Origin: Streptomyces zhihengii
GTDB taxonomy: Bacteria > Actinomycetota > Actinomycetes > Streptomycetales > Streptomycetaceae
Assembly (NCBI RefSeq): GCF_016919245.1
Contig: NZ_JAFEJA010000001.1
Location: 5,915,501 to 5,979,500, forward strand
Direction: 5' to 3'
Length of the DNA: 64,000 bases
Part shown: one piece after another, positions 44,801-53,840 of the stretch
How the letters are laid out: the number at the start of each line of letters is the position of its first letter
Numbering within the stretch: position 1 is the stretch's first letter
Program-made: the position numbers and the translations under genes
Notes under the pieces: model-generated
Told to the model about the DNA's origin: nothing
What the model saw: the letters and a program-made list of their open reading frames with translations, nothing else
The model's database searches: none

Positions 44801-46942
44801 GGTGAGCAGGACGGCGGCCTGCCGCAGGACGAGTGCCAGCACGGGGCGGAAGGCACCGCCGTTGCGCCGCTCCAGGTCCCGCACCAGCACGATCCCCGCG
44901 GGGCCGGCGTCCAGGGCGTGGGCCGCGAGCCCCGTGAGGAGGTACGGATTGGCCCGCTCCGGCTCCCGGGCGCCGTCCGACTGCCGCAGCAGGAGACCGA
45001 CCAGCGCGCGGGTCACCGGCTCACCCGCCGCGGGCGCGGCGTTCCGCAGATGCTCCACGAACTCCCGGTGGTACAGCCGGTACACGGCCTGCGTCCCGTC
45101 GGTGTCCTCGACGACGAACGCGCCGTAGGCGTTGAGCAGCCAGTCCACGTCCTCGGGACCGTAGGCCGTCCCCGCGCCCCCGAGGCCGGCCGCGGCGCAC
45201 TCCCACACACCCCGGGCGGGCATGCCCCGCCCCGCGCTCCGGGCCAGGGCCGTCAGCAGGTCCGTCGCCGCGCGCGGCAGTTCGGCGCCGTCGCGCACCC
45301 GCACCGGCCCGCGGGCCAGCTCCTCGGCGAAGGCGGCGCCGACGGACCGGGGGAGGTCGGGCAGGGCGCCCGGGGCCCGTTGGTCGAACCGCGCCACCAG
45401 CGAGCGGGTGACGAGGCGCGCGAAGAGGAACCCGCCCGCGTCGGCCGCCGCCCGCTCGGCGACGGAGCGGGCCGCCGCCTCGGCCACGTCCGCCGGCAGA
45501 CCGCCCCGCTCCAGCCGCCGCCGGGCGTAGCCGGCGATGTCCTGCTCGGTGTCCGGCTCCTCGTCCAGGTCGACGCGGCTGACCCGGGCGCCCAGCCAGC
45601 GGCTCAGCGCCCCGTCCAGGCTCTCCTCGGGCGCGGTGTGCGGACGGAACGGCCGGGCGCGGGAGGCGAGCAGCACGGTGGCGACGCGGCTGAGCGGCAC
45701 GAGCAACTGCTCGGCCACGCCGGCCGCTTCGTCCCCGGCCTCGTCCAGCCCGTCGAGCACCAGCACCGGCGGCCGCCCCGCCTCCCGCTGCTCCAGCTCC
45801 GCGATCAGCGCCGCCGGGGTGCGCGGCGCCGGCAGCCCCAGCCGGGCCGCCAGGGCCTCCGCGAGGCCCTGCGGGGTCGTGCCCCGCAGATGCAGCGCGG
45901 CGTCCACCGCGTTCTCGCCCGGGTCCGGGTCCCCTTCGCGGAGCGCCCCGTGGGCGCGGACCTCCGCCCGCCGCCGGGGATCCGACAGCGTCGCCACCCG
46001 CCCCAGGACGGCCGACTTCCCGCTGCCCGCACCCCCGGTGACGAGGAACAGGCCCGGTTCCCCGGAGCCGAGCCGGCCGACGATGTCGCGCAGGACCGCG
46101 TGCCGGCCGGTGAAGAACCAGCCCTCCTCGGTGCGGCCCGCCCCGCGGGCGGCGAGGACCAGGTGCTCCACCACCTGCTCGCCCGCGTCCCGCCGCAGCC
46201 GTGGATTGCGGAACATCGGCAGCGCGCGGCCGGTGGAGGCGCTGGCCGGGCGCTGGCCGTCGTCGTCCCAGCGGGCCAGCACCGCCTGGAGGACGGCCTC
46301 GCCGGTCACCCCCTCGTTGCGCGCGCTCCACGCGTGCCGGTACGGGCCGGTCCCGGGCGGCCCGTCGCGCAGGACCGCGGTCAGCGTGTCCAGCAGGACG
46401 CCCCGCCCCGCCGCCCGCTCACCGGACTGGCAGCTCGCGAGCACCCCGAGCCACTGGGCGCGGCCCGGTGGCAGGGAGGTCGCGGCGAAGTCCTCCAGCG
46501 CCCGGCGCAGCGGCTCCAGCACCCCCGCCCCGGAGTGACAGGTGTCGACGACCAGCAGCACCTGGTCGGCCCCCGAGCGCAGCGCCGCGCCGGTCAGCAG
46601 CTCGGTGCGGTACACCTGCTCCTCCACCGCCGGGTCCTCGGTGTCGGCGGTGATCAGGTGCAGCCGGTCCCGGTGCAGCTCGGCGTGGCCCGACCAGAGC
46701 ACCACGGCCGGGCCGCCGCCTCCCGTCTCCGCGTGCGCCCGGGCCCAGGCGCCGAGCCGGTCGCGCACGGTGCCCCAGTCCGGGTCGGCCACCGTCTCGG
46801 CGGCGCAGCCGCAGGCGGTGAGCAGCGCGGCGAGCGTCTCCAACTGCGCCCGCGCGCCCGGCAGATCGGGCACCAGACCGCCCCGGTGGTGCTCGACGGC
46901 GAAACCGATCGCGGTACCGGCGGCCGGCACGCGGTCAGCCAT
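41864..46942 (-). CDS. Caspase-like protease - STAND NTPase - TPR protein
   Basis: 1692 residues. (1) Residues 1-200: caspase/metacaspase-type peptidase C14 fold with the His of VLWSGHAE (His86) and the Cys of LLVVDTCHSG (Cys135), both catalytic residues in their usual contexts. (2) About 265-640: P-loop NTPase of NACHT/STAND type, opening with WFFTGRHAVLRDIV, Walker A GGAGSGKS (303-310), Walker B VLVLDGLDEAGD (393-404) and a winged-helix-like end (VYRLYHREFVEHL). (3) About 700-1340: a long series of tetratricopeptide repeats. (4) About 1397-1692: a C-terminal domain I do not recognise. STAND proteins with caspase effectors act in bacterial conflict and abortive infection. ATG 46942 overlaps the stop of the hydrolase gene by 8 bp and has GAGGA 5 nt upstream, so the two are translationally coupled. 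No membrane helix or signal. Confidence 0.88.
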   Translation of the reverse strand: MADRVPAAGTAIGFAVEHHRGGLVPDLPGARAQLETLAALLTACGCAAETVADPDWGTVRDRLGAWARAHAETGGGGPAVVLWSGHAELHRDRLHLITADTEDPAVEEQVYRTELLTGAALRSGADQVLLVVDTCHSGAGVLEPLRRALEDFAATSLPPGRAQWLGVLASCQSGERAAGRGVLLDTLTAVLRDGPPGTGPYRHAWSARNEGVTGEAVLQAVLARWDDDGQRPASASTGRALPMFRNPRLRRDAGEQVVEHLVLAARGAGRTEEGWFFTGRHAVLRDIVGRLGSGEPGLFLVTGGAGSGKSAVLGRVATLSDPRRRAEVRAHGALREGDPDPGENAVDAALHLRGTTPQGLAEALAARLGLPAPRTPAALIAELEQREAGRPPVLVLDGLDEAGDEAAGVAEQLLVPLSRVATVLLASRARPFRPHTAPEESLDGALSRWLGARVSRVDLDEEPDTEQDIAGYARRRLERGGLPADVAEAAARSVAERAAADAGGFLFARLVTRSLVARFDQRAPGALPDLPRSVGAAFAEELARGPVRVRDGAELPRAATDLLTALARSAGRGMPARGVWECAAAGLGGAGTAYGPEDVDWLLNAYGAFVVEDTDGTQAVYRLYHREFVEHLRNAAPAAGEPVTRALVGLLLRQSDGAREPERANPYLLTGLAAHALDAGPAGIVLVRDLERRNGGAFRPVLALVLRQAAVLLTGTGRDGEAVAAAREAAALQRELAAADPGPYRAGLAHALDGLAHRLAAAGDRAGALEAAREAADVQRELAAGDPDAFAHGLPSYLVNLAARLSEAGEPEAATAVTEEAVGLCRRLADQRPSVHLPLLAQFLINHAAHLGAAGRYGEALAACEEAVALARRLAADAPAAHLFLLAAALGDLAVRLDRVGRGAEALAAAEESVDLHRAPAADRPGDHLPRLAKSLGNLAVLLGSAGRDREALARAGEGLAAARRVAEDDPEAGRAVLSDALGVYAGRLLGAGEHRESLVHVQEAVALDRALAADDPAAGARRLALSLSTLASALGRRGDYRAALAAGAESVELLRPAARRDPVAHLADLALCLNNLGNQYADAGETVAAIEATTEALDLYRRLAAALPDVHLGDLALTCDALGNRLSDLGAWSRALPYARDAVALYRRLAGDQPARYRDGLARSLGNLGIRLACTGAHEEALAVTRESLDMELELTAGDPRARLTALSNTWYNLSLRLAETSRQRESLEAVREAVRMFRELAEDEPGHWTAPLGSAVGMLGRRLRELGDPDGARAAGEEAVALLTACAEADPRAHVSALTEALAGLEQILGAAGDPGALLAPVLRAERAVAGHPAAHRRLRMFRLGCLLRSGPAEDAVRELVSLACPDRAGTGKETESGTGTERDAGGAGDTREPDPAHVFQARQLLRHHAGRGRAEARLVRRLVRQAGPWAARTPDWLDLPAHAMDTLMGWFDCEDWASSRAYWDGHRWLRSRQAGTALRELTLIQPEVATHLELWSAAVRHGPDLAFHLHLLVEHLDTWAAAGTLRESRDLLVRHADTLVDPNALVVLTARSGTTRTLRYALLHLAVLDGVEDAYRCAEDRAALRRRIERACSGETPDTETLDLCAVLERDQFGDAFAADVHRAVAAILSGEGAGPPVAAAPGPEARAGAVTEIAALIGRYPRHTAELTALLRSVVAEEPVAPAEPSAP

Positions 46943-48371
46943 CGCCGTCCTCGGCCGCGTCGCCGACCATCACCAGCGCCGTCACCGCCGCGTCGGGCCG
47001 GTCCGCCGGCCCCACGACCAGCCGGTAGGGGCCCGGCGCGGGCGGCTCGGGGAAGACGGCCCGGTAGCGGCCCTCGCCGAGGTTGCGCAGGGTGCGTCCG
47101 GCCGGGGGCCCGCCCTCCGCGGGATGCAGCACCGCGGTGACCGCCAGCCGGTCGCCCCCGGGGGTGCCCTCGGCCGTCACGGACAGCTCCAGCAGCTCTC
47201 CGGCCGCCAGATGGAAGGGCGCCTCGACGCCCAGGCGCACCGGCCGCCGTCCCGGGTCGCGGTACTCGGCCGGGCCGGGGGCCAGCAGGCCCCACAGGGA
47301 GTCCCGCACGCCGGGGTTGTTCTGGAGCGAGCCGTGCTGCTCGCACGGGGTGTGCCCGTGGGCGGCCCCGGGCGGGTGCGCGGAGAGCCGGGGCACGGTG
47401 CCGTCGCCGCCCTCCGCCCGCAGGCCGGCCGTGGTGGAGACGGTCAGCCGCTCGCCGCCGCCGTCGACGGACGCGGTGGTCGCGGTCGGCTGGAGCACCC
47501 CGGCGATCGGCACCAGGGCCGGGTCGGTGCCGCCGGTGCGGGCGCGGGCCGCGTCGCGTATCCCGGCGTGGAAGGCGCCCGCGTCCAGCAGCAGGGCGGG
47601 GTCGGGCCCCGGCAGCGCGGACGGCAGCTCCCGTGGGTAGAGCAGCCCGCCGGGGGAGTCCAGGCAGGCGTAGTCCGGCGTGAGCTGGTGCACCGACGGC
47701 AGCGACCGGGCCAGCCGGGTGATCGCGGCCCGCACCGGCCGCGGGCCGACGCCGTGGCCGTTGACCAGGGTCTCCAGCGCGTCCAGCGAGCCCCGGTGCG
47801 GGGTGCCCAGGGTGACGATGCGGCGCACCACCTCGTGACCGCCCAGGCACTCGGCCCAGTACCGGGCGACCAGGCCGCCCATGGAGTGGCACAGCAGGAC
47901 CGCGCGGGCGTCGCGCCGCGCGGGCGCCGACGCGCGCCAGCGGCCCAGCTCCTCGTCGACCACCGCGCCCAGCCGGGCCGCGTTGAACCGGCAGGACAGC
48001 CGCCAGTCGTAGGCGAAGGCCACCAGGTTCGCGGCGGCGGACGCGGGCTCGCCCGGGCCCCGGCGGCGCAGCGTGAAGGAGGCCTCCAGCCAGTCCAGCA
48101 GCCCGCTGTAGCCGTCGACCAGGGCCCAGCGCCCCGGCAGCGCGTACAGGTCGGGCAGCAGGCCCGTCGGCACCACCCCGTCGCCCGGATGCGCGTCGCC
48201 GAGGTCGTGCGGCAGGGTCAGGCCGGTCACGGACCGGCCGAAGGTGCGGATGCCCTGCCGGAGCGCGGCCCCGGAAAGTCCCCAGACCGCGTGCCCGTCG
48301 CGGTCGGCGAGAGCGCTGCCCATGATGCCGGGCACCACGACCACCAGGTCGTGCGTCGGCTGACGTGCCAT
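46935..48371 (-). CDS. LCAT-like alpha/beta hydrolase (putative lipase effector)
   Basis: 478 residues. N-terminal VVVVPGIMGSAL oxyanion-hole motif, then the nucleophile elbow LLCHSMGGLVARYW (Ser163), GTPHRGS, the acid in EGGDGTVP (Asp323) and a His in CEQHGSLQ (His346): the full triad of the lecithin-cholesterol acyltransferase/phospholipase family. The last 110 residues look like an added beta-sandwich (LRLGVEAPFHLAAGELLELSV-type strands). No signal peptide, so it appears cytoplasmic, unusual for a lipase and in line with a toxin-like effector acting on the cell's own membrane (inference). First gene of a two-gene operon with the caspase-STAND protein. ATG 48371 lies about 10 nt after GGGGGGA. 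Confidence 0.87.
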   Translation of the reverse strand: MARQPTHDLVVVVPGIMGSALADRDGHAVWGLSGAALRQGIRTFGRSVTGLTLPHDLGDAHPGDGVVPTGLLPDLYALPGRWALVDGYSGLLDWLEASFTLRRRGPGEPASAAANLVAFAYDWRLSCRFNAARLGAVVDEELGRWRASAPARRDARAVLLCHSMGGLVARYWAECLGGHEVVRRIVTLGTPHRGSLDALETLVNGHGVGPRPVRAAITRLARSLPSVHQLTPDYACLDSPGGLLYPRELPSALPGPDPALLLDAGAFHAGIRDAARARTGGTDPALVPIAGVLQPTATTASVDGGGERLTVSTTAGLRAEGGDGTVPRLSAHPPGAAHGHTPCEQHGSLQNNPGVRDSLWGLLAPGPAEYRDPGRRPVRLGVEAPFHLAAGELLELSVTAEGTPGGDRLAVTAVLHPAEGGPPAGRTLRNLGEGRYRAVFPEPPAPGPYRLVVGPADRPDAAVTALVMVGDAAEDGDG

Positions 48372-48563
48372 GCGTGCCGGTCCCCCCTCGGCCCCGAATC
48401 CCCGGGGCCACGGTATCCGCGCACCGGGCACGGGGAGGGGCGAACGGCACAACGGGGCGCGCCCCTCGCGGGTGGGCGGAAGGGCGGGACGCCCCCGGAG
48501 CACGAGCGCGCCCCGGGAGCACGGATGCGCCCGGGACGACGGACCCGTCCAGGAACGCGACGC

Positions 48564-48672
48564 CCCCGCCCGGCGCGCCCGCCCCCGGAAAGGCGATCCG
48601 ACCCCGCCCGGCGCGCCCGCCCCCGGAAAGGCGATCCGACCCCGCCCGGCGCGCCCGCCCCCGGGAACGCGA
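48564..48672. repeat. 38-bp tandem repeat, nearly three copies
   Basis: Units of CCCGCCCGGCGCGCCCGC followed by CCCCGGAAAGGCGATCCGA recur every 38 bp from 48564. Confidence 0.9.
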
Positions 48673-48710
48673 CGTGCCCCCGTCCCGGATCGCTCCGGGA
48701 CGGGGGCACG
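48673..48710. terminator. Hairpin terminator of sucB
   Basis: Perfect 16-bp inverted repeat (48673-48688 and 48695-48710), 6-nt loop, 39 bp past the sucB stop. Confidence 0.88.
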
Positions 48711-48748
48711 CGTGAGGCGTACCGGCGGCCGCGCGGGCCGCCGGGGTG

Positions 48749-50527
48749 TTACAGGCCGAGCTCGACCTCGAACTCGCCGGCCTCCAGGATCGCCTTGACC
48801 GCCGTGAGGTAGCGGGCGGCGTCCGCGCCGTCCACCAGACGGTGGTCGTAGGAGAGCGTCAGGTACGTCATGTCCCGGACGCCGATGACGGTGCCCTCGG
48901 CGGTCTCGATGACCGCCGGACGCTTCACGGTGGCGCCGATGCCCAGGATGGCGACCTGGTTCGGCGGCACGATGATCGTGTCGAACAGCGCACCGCGCGA
49001 ACCGGTGTTGCTGATGGTGAAGGTCGCACCGGACAGCTCGTCCGGCGTGATCTTGCTGGCCCGGACCTTGCCCGCGAGGTCCGCGGTGGCCTTGGAGATG
49101 CCGGCGATGTTCAGGTCGCCCGCACCCTTGATGACCGGCGTCATCAGACCCTTCTCGGAGTCCACGGCGATGCCGATGTTCTCCGAGTCGAAGTACGTGA
49201 TGGTGCCCTCGTCCTCGTTGATCCGGGCGTTGATGACCGGGTGGGCCTTCAGCGCCTGGGCCGCCGCCTTCACGAAGAACGGCATCGGGGAGAGCTTGAC
49301 GCCCTCGCGGGCCGCGAAGGACGCCTTCGCCTGCTCGCGCAGCTTCATCAGCTTGGTGATGTCGACCTCGACGACCGAGGAGAGCTGCGCCTGGCCGTGC
49401 AGCGCCTTCATCATGTTGTCGCCGATGACCTTGCGCATGCGGGTCATCTTGACCGTCTGACCGCGCAGCGGGGACGCCTCCTGCTTCGGCGCCTTCGACG
49501 CGGCCGGGGCGGCGGCGGCGGGGGCCGGGGCGGCAGCGGCCTTGGCGGCCTCGGCCGCGGCGATGACGTCCTGCTTGCGGATGCGGCCACCGACGCCGGT
49601 GCCCTTGACCGAGCCCAGGTCGACGCCGTTCTCGGCGGCGAGCTTGCGGACCAGCGGGGTCACGTAGGCGTCGCTCGACTCGACCGCGGCGGGAGCCGCG
49701 GGCGCGGCCGGGGCGGCCTGCGGAGCGGCGGCCGGAGCCGGGGCGGCGGCCTGGGGGGCCGGAGCCGGAGCCGGAGCCGGCGCGGGGGCGGCCTGCGGGG
49801 CGGGAGCCGGAGCCGGGGCCTCCTGCTTCGGAGCCTCCTGCTTCGGGGCCTCCTGCGCCGGGGCCGGGGCGGGCGCGGCCTGCGCGGGGGCGGCCGGGGC
49901 CGCGCCCTTGGCGCCGATCACGGCCAGCTTGGCGCCGACCTCCGCCGTCTCGTCCTCGGCCACCACGATCTCCAGCAGCACGCCGGAGGCGGGCGCCGGG
50001 ATCTCGGTGTCGACCTTGTCCGTGGAGACCTCGAGCAGGGGCTCGTCCTCCGAGACCTCCTCGCCGACCTCCTTCAGCCAGCGGGTGACGGTGCCCTCGG
50101 TGACGCTCTCGCCGAGCGCCGGGAGGACCACGTCGGTGCCCTCGGCGGAACCGCCGCCCGAGGCCGCCTCGGCGGTCGGGGCGGGGGCCGGCTCGGACGT
50201 CTCGGTGGACGGTGCGGCCTGCGGGGCCTCCTGGGCGGGGGCCGGGGTCTCGGCGGCGGCCGGGGCGGGGGCCGCCTCGGGGGCGCCGGAACCGTCGTCG
50301 ATGACGGCCAGCTCGGCGCCGACCTCGACGGTCTCGTCCTCGGCCACCTTGATCGAGGCCAGCACGCCGGAGGCGGGGGCCGGGATCTCGGTGTCGACCT
50401 TGTCGGTGGAGACCTCGAGCAGCGGCTCGTCGGCCTCGACGCGCTCTCCCTCGGCCTTCAGCCAGCGGGTGACAGTGCCCTCGGTGACGCTCTCGCCGAG
50501 CGCCGGAAGGGTTACGGAAACCGCCAT
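48749..50527 (-). CDS. sucB: Dihydrolipoamide acyltransferase (E2) with two lipoyl domains
   Basis: 592 residues. Two lipoyl domains, each with the lipoylated Lys in [12 protein letters not shown] (Lys43 and Lys171), separated by Ala/Pro-rich swinging arms; a peripheral subunit-binding domain near residue 290 ([20 protein letters not shown]); and the catalytic acetyl/succinyltransferase domain ending in the [14 protein letters not shown] active-site motif. In actinobacteria this single E2 serves pyruvate dehydrogenase and probably 2-oxoglutarate dehydrogenase. Directly downstream of lpd (55-bp gap), likely one transcript. It is the main substrate for LipA/LipB encoded at 24-26 kb. Confidence 0.96.
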   Translation of the reverse strand: MAVSVTLPALGESVTEGTVTRWLKAEGERVEADEPLLEVSTDKVDTEIPAPASGVLASIKVAEDETVEVGAELAVIDDGSGAPEAAPAPAAAETPAPAQEAPQAAPSTETSEPAPAPTAEAASGGGSAEGTDVVLPALGESVTEGTVTRWLKEVGEEVSEDEPLLEVSTDKVDTEIPAPASGVLLEIVVAEDETAEVGAKLAVIGAKGAAPAAPAQAAPAPAPAQEAPKQEAPKQEAPAPAPAPQAAPAPAPAPAPAPQAAAPAPAAAPQAAPAAPAAPAAVESSDAYVTPLVRKLAAENGVDLGSVKGTGVGGRIRKQDVIAAAEAAKAAAAPAPAAAAPAASKAPKQEASPLRGQTVKMTRMRKVIGDNMMKALHGQAQLSSVVEVDITKLMKLREQAKASFAAREGVKLSPMPFFVKAAAQALKAHPVINARINEDEGTITYFDSENIGIAVDSEKGLMTPVIKGAGDLNIAGISKATADLAGKVRASKITPDELSGATFTISNTGSRGALFDTIIVPPNQVAILGIGATVKRPAVIETAEGTVIGVRDMTYLTLSYDHRLVDGADAARYLTAVKAILEAGEFEVELGL

Positions 50528-50582
50528 GGTTTCAGGTGCTCCTTACAAAAGTGCGGTAGTGGTCTGTCGCGCCCGTAACTGA

Positions 50583-51971
50583 CTAGTCGTGGGAGTGCAG
50601 CGGCTTGCCGGCCAGCGCCAGGTGCGCCTCGCCGAGAGCCTCGTTCTGCGTCGGGTGCGCGTGGATGAGCTGCGCGACCTCGGCCGGCAGAGCCTCCCAG
50701 TTGTAGATCAGCTGAGCTTCGCCGACCTGCTCGCCCATACGGTCACCGACCATGTGGACGCCGACCACGGCACCGTCCTTGACCTGGACGAGCTTGATCT
50801 CGCCCGCGGTCTTCAGGATCTTGCTCTTGCCGTTGCCCGCGAGGTTGTACTTCAGGGCGACGACCTTGTCCGCACCGTAGATCTCCTTGGCCTTGGCCTC
50901 GGTGATGCCGACGGAGGCGACCTCGGGGTGGCAGTACGTCACCCGCGGCACGCCGTCGTAGTCGATCGGGACGGTCTTCAGACCGGCCAGCCGCTCCGCC
51001 ACCAGGATGCCCTCGGCGAAGCCGACGTGCGCGAGCTGGAGGGTGGGGACCAGGTCGCCGACCGCGGAGATCGTCTCCACGTTGGTGCGCATGTACTCGT
51101 CGACCAGCACGTAGCCGCGGTCCATCGCGACGCCCTGCTCCTCGTAGCCGAGACCCTGCGAGACCGGGCCGCGGCCGATGGCGACCAGCAGCACCTCGGC
51201 CTCGAAGGTCTTGCCGTCGGCGAGGGTGACGCGCACGCCGTCCTGGGTGTACTCGGCCTTCTCGAAGAAGGTGCCCAGGTTGAACTTGATGCCGCGCTTG
51301 CGGAAGGCGCGCTCCAGCAGCTTGGAGCTGTTCTCGTCCTCGACCGGGACGAGGTGCTTGAGGCCCTCGATGACGGTGACGTCGGTGCCGAAGGACTTCC
51401 ACGCCGAGGCGAACTCGACGCCGATGACGCCGCCGCCCAGGATGATCGCGGACTGCGGGACGCGGTCCAGCGTCAGCGCGTGGTCCGAGGAGATGATGCG
51501 GTTGCCGTCGATCTCCAGGCCCGGCAGGGACTTCGGCACGGAGCCGGTCGCCAGCAGGACGTGACGGCCCTGGACGCTCCGGCCGTTCACGTCGACGGAG
51601 GTGGGGGAGGACAGCCGGCCCTCGCCCTCGATGTAGGTCACCTTGCGGGAGGCGACCAGACCCTGCAGACCCTTGTACAGGCCGGCGATCACGTCGTCCT
51701 TGTACTTGTGGACGCCCGCGATGTCGATGCCCTCGAAGGAGGCCTTGACACCGAACTGCTCGGCCTCGCGGGCCTGGTCGGCGATCTCACCGGCGTGCAG
51801 CAGGGCCTTGGTGGGGATGCAGCCGTTGTGCAGGCAGGTGCCGCCCAGCTTGTTCTTCTCGATCAGTGCGACGTCCAGGCCCAGCTGAGCTCCGCGCAGG
51901 GCCGCAGCGTAACCGCCGCTACCGCCGCCGAGGATCACTAGGTCGAAAACGGTGCTGGCGTCGTTCGCCAC
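50583..51971 (-). CDS. lpdA: Dihydrolipoyl dehydrogenase (E3)
   Basis: 462 residues from GTG 51971, with GGAGG 7 nt upstream. FAD loop VILGGGSGGYAAALR, the redox pair Cys46/Cys51 in GGTCLHNGCIPTKAL, NAD loop AIILGGGVIGVEFAS, and the C-terminal interface motif IHAHPTQNEALGEA with the catalytic His-Glu. Re-oxidises the lipoyl groups of SucB and passes electrons to NAD+. Clusters with sucB and aceE. Confidence 0.97.
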   Translation of the reverse strand: MANDASTVFDLVILGGGSGGYAAALRGAQLGLDVALIEKNKLGGTCLHNGCIPTKALLHAGEIADQAREAEQFGVKASFEGIDIAGVHKYKDDVIAGLYKGLQGLVASRKVTYIEGEGRLSSPTSVDVNGRSVQGRHVLLATGSVPKSLPGLEIDGNRIISSDHALTLDRVPQSAIILGGGVIGVEFASAWKSFGTDVTVIEGLKHLVPVEDENSSKLLERAFRKRGIKFNLGTFFEKAEYTQDGVRVTLADGKTFEAEVLLVAIGRGPVSQGLGYEEQGVAMDRGYVLVDEYMRTNVETISAVGDLVPTLQLAHVGFAEGILVAERLAGLKTVPIDYDGVPRVTYCHPEVASVGITEAKAKEIYGADKVVALKYNLAGNGKSKILKTAGEIKLVQVKDGAVVGVHMVGDRMGEQVGEAQLIYNWEALPAEVAQLIHAHPTQNEALGEAHLALAGKPLHSHD

Positions 51972-52203
51972 GTCACGTCCTCCATGCATGTGCGCCGTTC
52001 GCCCCGGTCCTCGATGACCGGGCGGCGGCTGGTGTTCGGCCGCTTGAGTCTTCGGCCCTGTGGTGGGGGCCCTGTCCTGCCGAGAACCCATCTTTGCACT
52101 TGTTGCCGGGACGCGGGACGCGGGGCCGGGGCTTGGGATGGTGAGCTTGAGCGCTTTTCAGGGCTACCGGGTGGTAGAGAACGCGCCGCGGGCCCGTGGT
52201 GTT

Positions 52204-52237
52204 CCCGCCCGCCGGGCCCGCGGGCCCGGCGGGCGGG
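52204..52237. terminator. Palindromic hairpin (distal pepA terminator)
   Basis: 16-bp arms (52204-52219 and 52222-52237) with only 2 nt between, pure G/C. Confidence 0.8.
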
Positions 52238-52250
52238 ACGGGGCCCGTGC

Positions 52251-52289
52251 GCGCGAGGGGCCCGGGGGATGCCCCCGGGCCCCTCGCGC
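52251..52289. terminator. Hairpin terminator of pepA (proximal)
   Basis: Perfect 18-bp inverted repeat (52251-52268 and 52272-52289), 3-nt loop. Confidence 0.88.
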
Positions 52290-52325
52290 CGCGCGGCGCC
52301 GGGGACCGTGCCCCGGCGACCGGTG

Positions 52326-53840
52326 TCAGAGCCCGAGCTCGCCCGCCGCGGTCCGCTCCGCGAGACGGACCAGCGTGCGCACCGCCGAGCCCGTGCCGCC
52401 CTTGGGCGTGTACCCGTAGGGCGCGCCCTCGTGGAACGCCGGACCCGCGATGTCCAGGTGCGCCCAGGTGATGCCCTCGCCGACGAACTCCTTCAGGAAC
52501 AGACCGGCCACCAGGCCGCCGCCCATCCGCTCGCCCATGTTCGCGATGTCGGCGGTCGGGGAGTCCATGCCCTTGCGCAGGTCGGACGGGAGCGGCATCG
52601 GCCAGGACGCCTCGCCGACCTCGCCCGCGATCTCGTGGATCGCGGTACGGAAGTCGTCGTCGTTGGCCATGACGCCGAAGGTGCGGTTGCCGAGCGCGAG
52701 CACCATCGCGCCGGTCAGCGTTGCCACGTCCACGATCGCGTCCGGCTTCTCCTCCGACGCCTTGGTCAGCGCGTCGGCGAGCACCAGACGGCCCTCGGCG
52801 TCGGTGTTGAGCACCTCCACCGTCTTGCCGCTGTACATGCGCAGCACGTCGCCGGGGCGGGTGGCCGAGCCCGACGGCATGTTCTCGGCGAGCGCGAGCC
52901 AGCCGGTCACGTTGACCTCCAGGCCCAGGCGCGCGGCGGCCACGACCGCGGCGAACACGGCGGCGGCGCCGGACATGTCGCACTTCATGGTCTCGTTGTG
53001 GCCGGCCGGCTTCAGCGAGATGCCGCCCGAGTCGTAGGTGATGCCCTTGCCCACCAGCGCCAGGTGCTTGGCGTTCCTGCCGTGGGTGTAGCTGATCTTC
53101 ACCAGGCGCGGCGGGTTCTGCGAGCCCTGGCCGACGCCGAGGATGCCGCCGAAGCCGCCCTTGACGAGCGCCTTCTCGTCGAGCACCTGCACCTTGAGGC
53201 CGTGCTCCTTGGCGGCGGCCGTCGCCACCGCGGCGAACGCCTCGGGGGTGAGGTCGTTCGGCGGGGTGTTGATCAGGTCGCGGGCGCGGTTGATCTCCTC
53301 CGCCACCGCGGCGGCCCGCTCGGCGGCGGCCTTGTAGGCCTTGTCACGGGGCTTGCCGCCCAGCAGCGCGACCTCGGCCAGCGGCTTCTTCGCGCCGGCG
53401 GCCTCCTCCTGGTACGCGGTGAAGGCGTACGCGCCGAGCAGCGCGCCCTCGCCGATCGCCTGCGCGTCCTCGGCGGTCTCGGTCGGCAGCGCGAAGGCGG
53501 CCTTCTTCGAGCCGGCCAGGGCACGCGCGGCGCTGCCCGCGGCGCGGCGCAGCGACTCGGTGCCGTACGCCTCGTCGTCGCCGGGCTCCGTACCGAGTCC
53601 GACCACGAGCACGAGCGGCGCCTTGAGGCCCGAGGGCGCGGGGAGCTTGGTGACCTCGCCCTCGGCACCGCTCGCGCCGAGGGTCGTAAGGACAGCGGCG
53701 AGCTTTCCGTCGAACGCCTTGTCCACTGCCTCGGCGCCCGGGGCGACGACCGGGCCCTTGGCGCCCTTGGCGACGCCGACGACGACCGCGTCGGCACGCA
53801 GCGTCGCTGCGCCTGCGGTGCTGAGAGTGAGAGCAGTCAC
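52326..53840 (-). CDS. pepA: Leucyl aminopeptidase (M17)
   Basis: 504 residues from GTG 53840. The M17 signature NTDAEGRLVLADAL is present with the metal ligands GKGITYDSGGISLKP (Lys/Asp) and MKCDMSGAA. The N-terminal domain (about 1-160) is the macro-like domain of PepA. The enzyme is a hexamer with two metals per subunit and removes N-terminal Leu and other residues from peptides in the cytoplasm. The start is set by homology; the ribosome site (GGAAG) is weak and distant. Divergent from the polysaccharide locus. Confidence 0.96.
   Translation of the reverse strand: MTALTLSTAGAATLRADAVVVGVAKGAKGPVVAPGAEAVDKAFDGKLAAVLTTLGASGAEGEVTKLPAPSGLKAPLVLVVGLGTEPGDDEAYGTESLRRAAGSAARALAGSKKAAFALPTETAEDAQAIGEGALLGAYAFTAYQEEAAGAKKPLAEVALLGGKPRDKAYKAAAERAAAVAEEINRARDLINTPPNDLTPEAFAAVATAAAKEHGLKVQVLDEKALVKGGFGGILGVGQGSQNPPRLVKISYTHGRNAKHLALVGKGITYDSGGISLKPAGHNETMKCDMSGAAAVFAAVVAAARLGLEVNVTGWLALAENMPSGSATRPGDVLRMYSGKTVEVLNTDAEGRLVLADALTKASEEKPDAIVDVATLTGAMVLALGNRTFGVMANDDDFRTAIHEIAGEVGEASWPMPLPSDLRKGMDSPTADIANMGERMGGGLVAGLFLKEFVGEGITWAHLDIAGPAFHEGAPYGYTPKGGTGSAVRTLVRLAERTAAGELGL

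Larger units (their letters stand above)
48372..48748. other. 377-bp gap without a gene
   Basis: Upstream region of the hydrolase/caspase operon and downstream region of sucB. Contains the 38-bp array and the sucB terminator. No clear -10/-35 was identified for the operon. Confidence 0.65.
51972..52325. other. 354-bp gap between lpdA start and pepA stop
   Basis: Promoter region of lpdA-sucB plus two pepA terminator hairpins. Nothing coding seen. Confidence 0.65.

Noticed and set aside
41720..47140. 1806-codon open frame on the plus strand opposite the caspase-STAND gene
   Set aside because: GC-rich shadow frame: low-complexity Arg/Gly/Pro product with no domain, no ribosome site and lying wholly antisense to a gene with clear domains and coupled start.
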